Of a stretch of 6,370 bases of DNA, positions 5,478 to 6,370 are shown one piece after another. Position 1 is the first letter of the stretch, and each line of letters starts with the position of its first letter. Below the pieces are notes generated by a model that was not told where the DNA came from, did no database searches, and saw only the letters and a list, made by a program, of their open reading frames with translations. The position numbers and the translations under genes are program-made. The DNA lies in contig JABSPC010000758.1 in the NCBI GenBank assembly GCA_013215515.1, positions 1 through 6,370 on the forward strand, written 5' to 3'. Origin of the DNA: Crocinitomicaceae bacterium. GTDB lineage: Bacteria > Bacteroidota > Bacteroidia > Flavobacteriales_D > Crocinitomicaceae.

Positions 5478-6370
5478 CCCAGTTTATCAGCCTGTTCACG
5501 GGCCTTTTTCATTATGGCGTCTGCCTTCTTGTCGCCCTCCTTTTCTACGGCCACCGCTTTCTTTTCAGCTTCGTCTGTATATTTTTTTGCAGCTATTTGC
5601 GCCAATTTTTTCTTAATCGGATTACTCCCTGCTTCCTTCATTAATTGCTTCCCGTGTGCATCCGCTTCTGTTCTGATTTTATTAGCAGCCTTTTTCGCAC
5701 CTGCTTTTAAGTCATTAGCTTTTTTCTGAGCATCAGCTAAAATGGCCTTCTTTTGCTTCTCAATTTCCGCTTTGATGTCGTCAATTTTGTCATCGATAAT
5801 CGCAGTGACTGAATCAATCACTGTGGCTTTTATATCATCGATAAGGTTTCCAAGCTGGGCTTTAGCAGCTGCCGCCACTTGTTCCTTTAAATCAGTCGTG
5901 ATCTTAGGGTTCTTTACATCTCCACTAGCAAAAACATTCACAGGAATGAATGCTGGCAAATCCCCTATCTTAAGAGATGGATGAAGTCCATTAAGCATTG
6001 TTAGTCCTTTTTCAACTTCTTTTAGAATCGAAGCAGGGATCTTACTTTTCGGAACATTCATCGCAAACTTATAGTTCATTTCCTTTTCTAAAGTGGTATA
6101 ACCGGAAATCTTAGTGTCAATGCCACCAAGCTTTAAATCAAATGGTGTCAACATAACTTTACCGTCATGGATCGAGAAATGCGTCTTAAAATTCTTGAAG
6201 GTCTGTTTCGAAAGATCTTTGAACTTCGTCACCTTTTGGATTTTATTTAAAAGATCAAATCCAGTTATTTGAAGCTTGTTAGAGCTAACATCTCCATCGC
6301 TCGAAATAGAATTTAACACGGGCATTAATCCACTCGTTAAGTCTGAACTCATATTAAAACTTGATGAGAT
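5474..6370 (-). CDS. AsmA-like protein, C-terminal part, 5' end outside the window
   Basis: The frame is open to the right edge (298 residues visible, ISSSFN before the Met at 6352), so that Met is internal rather than the start. It is the C-terminal region of a Bacteroidota AsmA-type protein, a large envelope protein anchored in the inner membrane; the family is linked to outer-membrane biogenesis and lipid transfer. Counted from Met 6352: DGKVMLTPFDLKLGGIDTKI at 63-82 with SGYTTLEKEMNYKFAMNVP following, and ASGDVKNPKITTDLKEQ at 142-158, the usual closing strands (in the family: GKV...PF...G....SG.......Y...V.....G....P). After 158 comes an unusual tail of over 100 residues rich in Ala, Lys, Asp and Glu, probably one long charged helix or coiled coil, ending at ADKLG. 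The stop overlaps the next gene by 4 nt. Confidence 0.85.
   Translation of the reverse strand: MSSSFNMSSDLTSGLMPVLNSISSDGDVSSNKLQITGFDLLNKIQKVTKFKDLSKQTFKNFKTHFSIHDGKVMLTPFDLKLGGIDTKISGYTTLEKEMNYKFAMNVPKSKIPASILKEVEKGLTMLNGLHPSLKIGDLPAFIPVNVFASGDVKNPKITTDLKEQVAAAAKAQLGNLIDDIKATVIDSVTAIIDDKIDDIKAEIEKQKKAILADAQKKANDLKAGAKKAANKIRTEADAHGKQLMKEAGSNPIKKKLAQIAAKKYTDEAEKKAVAVEKEGDKKADAIMKKAREQADKLG

Noticed and set aside
5514..5984. Two plus-strand open frames rich in Ala/Phe/Ser opposite the AsmA tail
   Set aside because: Mirror of the Ala/Lys codon bias in the real minus-strand gene, which makes hydrophobic false frames.
1..6370. CRISPR array, tRNA, rRNA, complete insertion sequence
   Set aside because: No regularly spaced repeats, cloverleaf-like segments, rRNA-like sequence, transposase motifs or paired terminal repeats were seen on either strand.

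Overview
The window looks like a piece of a Bacteroidota chromosome, probably Flavobacteriia/Flavobacteriales. Three things point there: AT-rich spacers, two TAnnTTTG-type -7 promoter candidates in place of E. coli-type promoters with little sign of Shine-Dalgarno sequences, and a secreted protein ending in a type IX secretion (T9SS) C-terminal sorting domain. No species can be named from the sequence.

Left part (1-2402) is a core block. A SAM hydroxide adenosyltransferase (DUF62 family) runs leftward off the window edge. It is divergent from phoH (PhoH/YbeZ-like ATPase, apparent TTG start), which is followed on the same strand by an intact purC (SAICAR synthetase of the long, about 310-residue type). 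As I recall, these three genes are often neighbours in Bacteroidota.

Middle part (2403-3670) is the unusual stretch. After purC comes a 38-nt imperfect hairpin, and 2 nt beyond it an ATG opens a chain of overlapping open frames on the plus strand. Read across single-nucleotide frame changes, the chain gives one coherent protein. It has a charged Lys/Glu N-terminus, then a conserved-looking core with RGH-VLNDN-GG...NLYPI...AN..H...E. This resembles His-Me-finger-like nuclease or toxin-type cargo domains seen in Bacteroidota proteins associated with polymorphic toxins or extracellular contractile injection systems. The first shift lies in the N-terminal tail, the second falls inside the RGH|VLND motif, and others follow near 3330 and 3410. 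I read it as a decaying accessory gene (or a locally poor assembly) inserted next to core genes. A last open frame (3413-3670) is either its C-terminus or a separate small unknown gene.

Right part (3674-6370) is a leftward cluster that starts outside the window. In transcription order it holds the C-terminal part of an AsmA-like protein with a long Ala/Lys-rich helical tail; a 484-residue secreted protein with one CxxCH motif, a choice-of-anchor V/Reeler-like domain, Ig-like spacers and a T9SS tail (ATGA overlap with the AsmA gene); and a 114-residue secreted protein with a signal peptide but no ATG, GTG or TTG in the right place to start it. The two gene sets converge at 3670/3674 with only 3 nt between them and no clear terminator.
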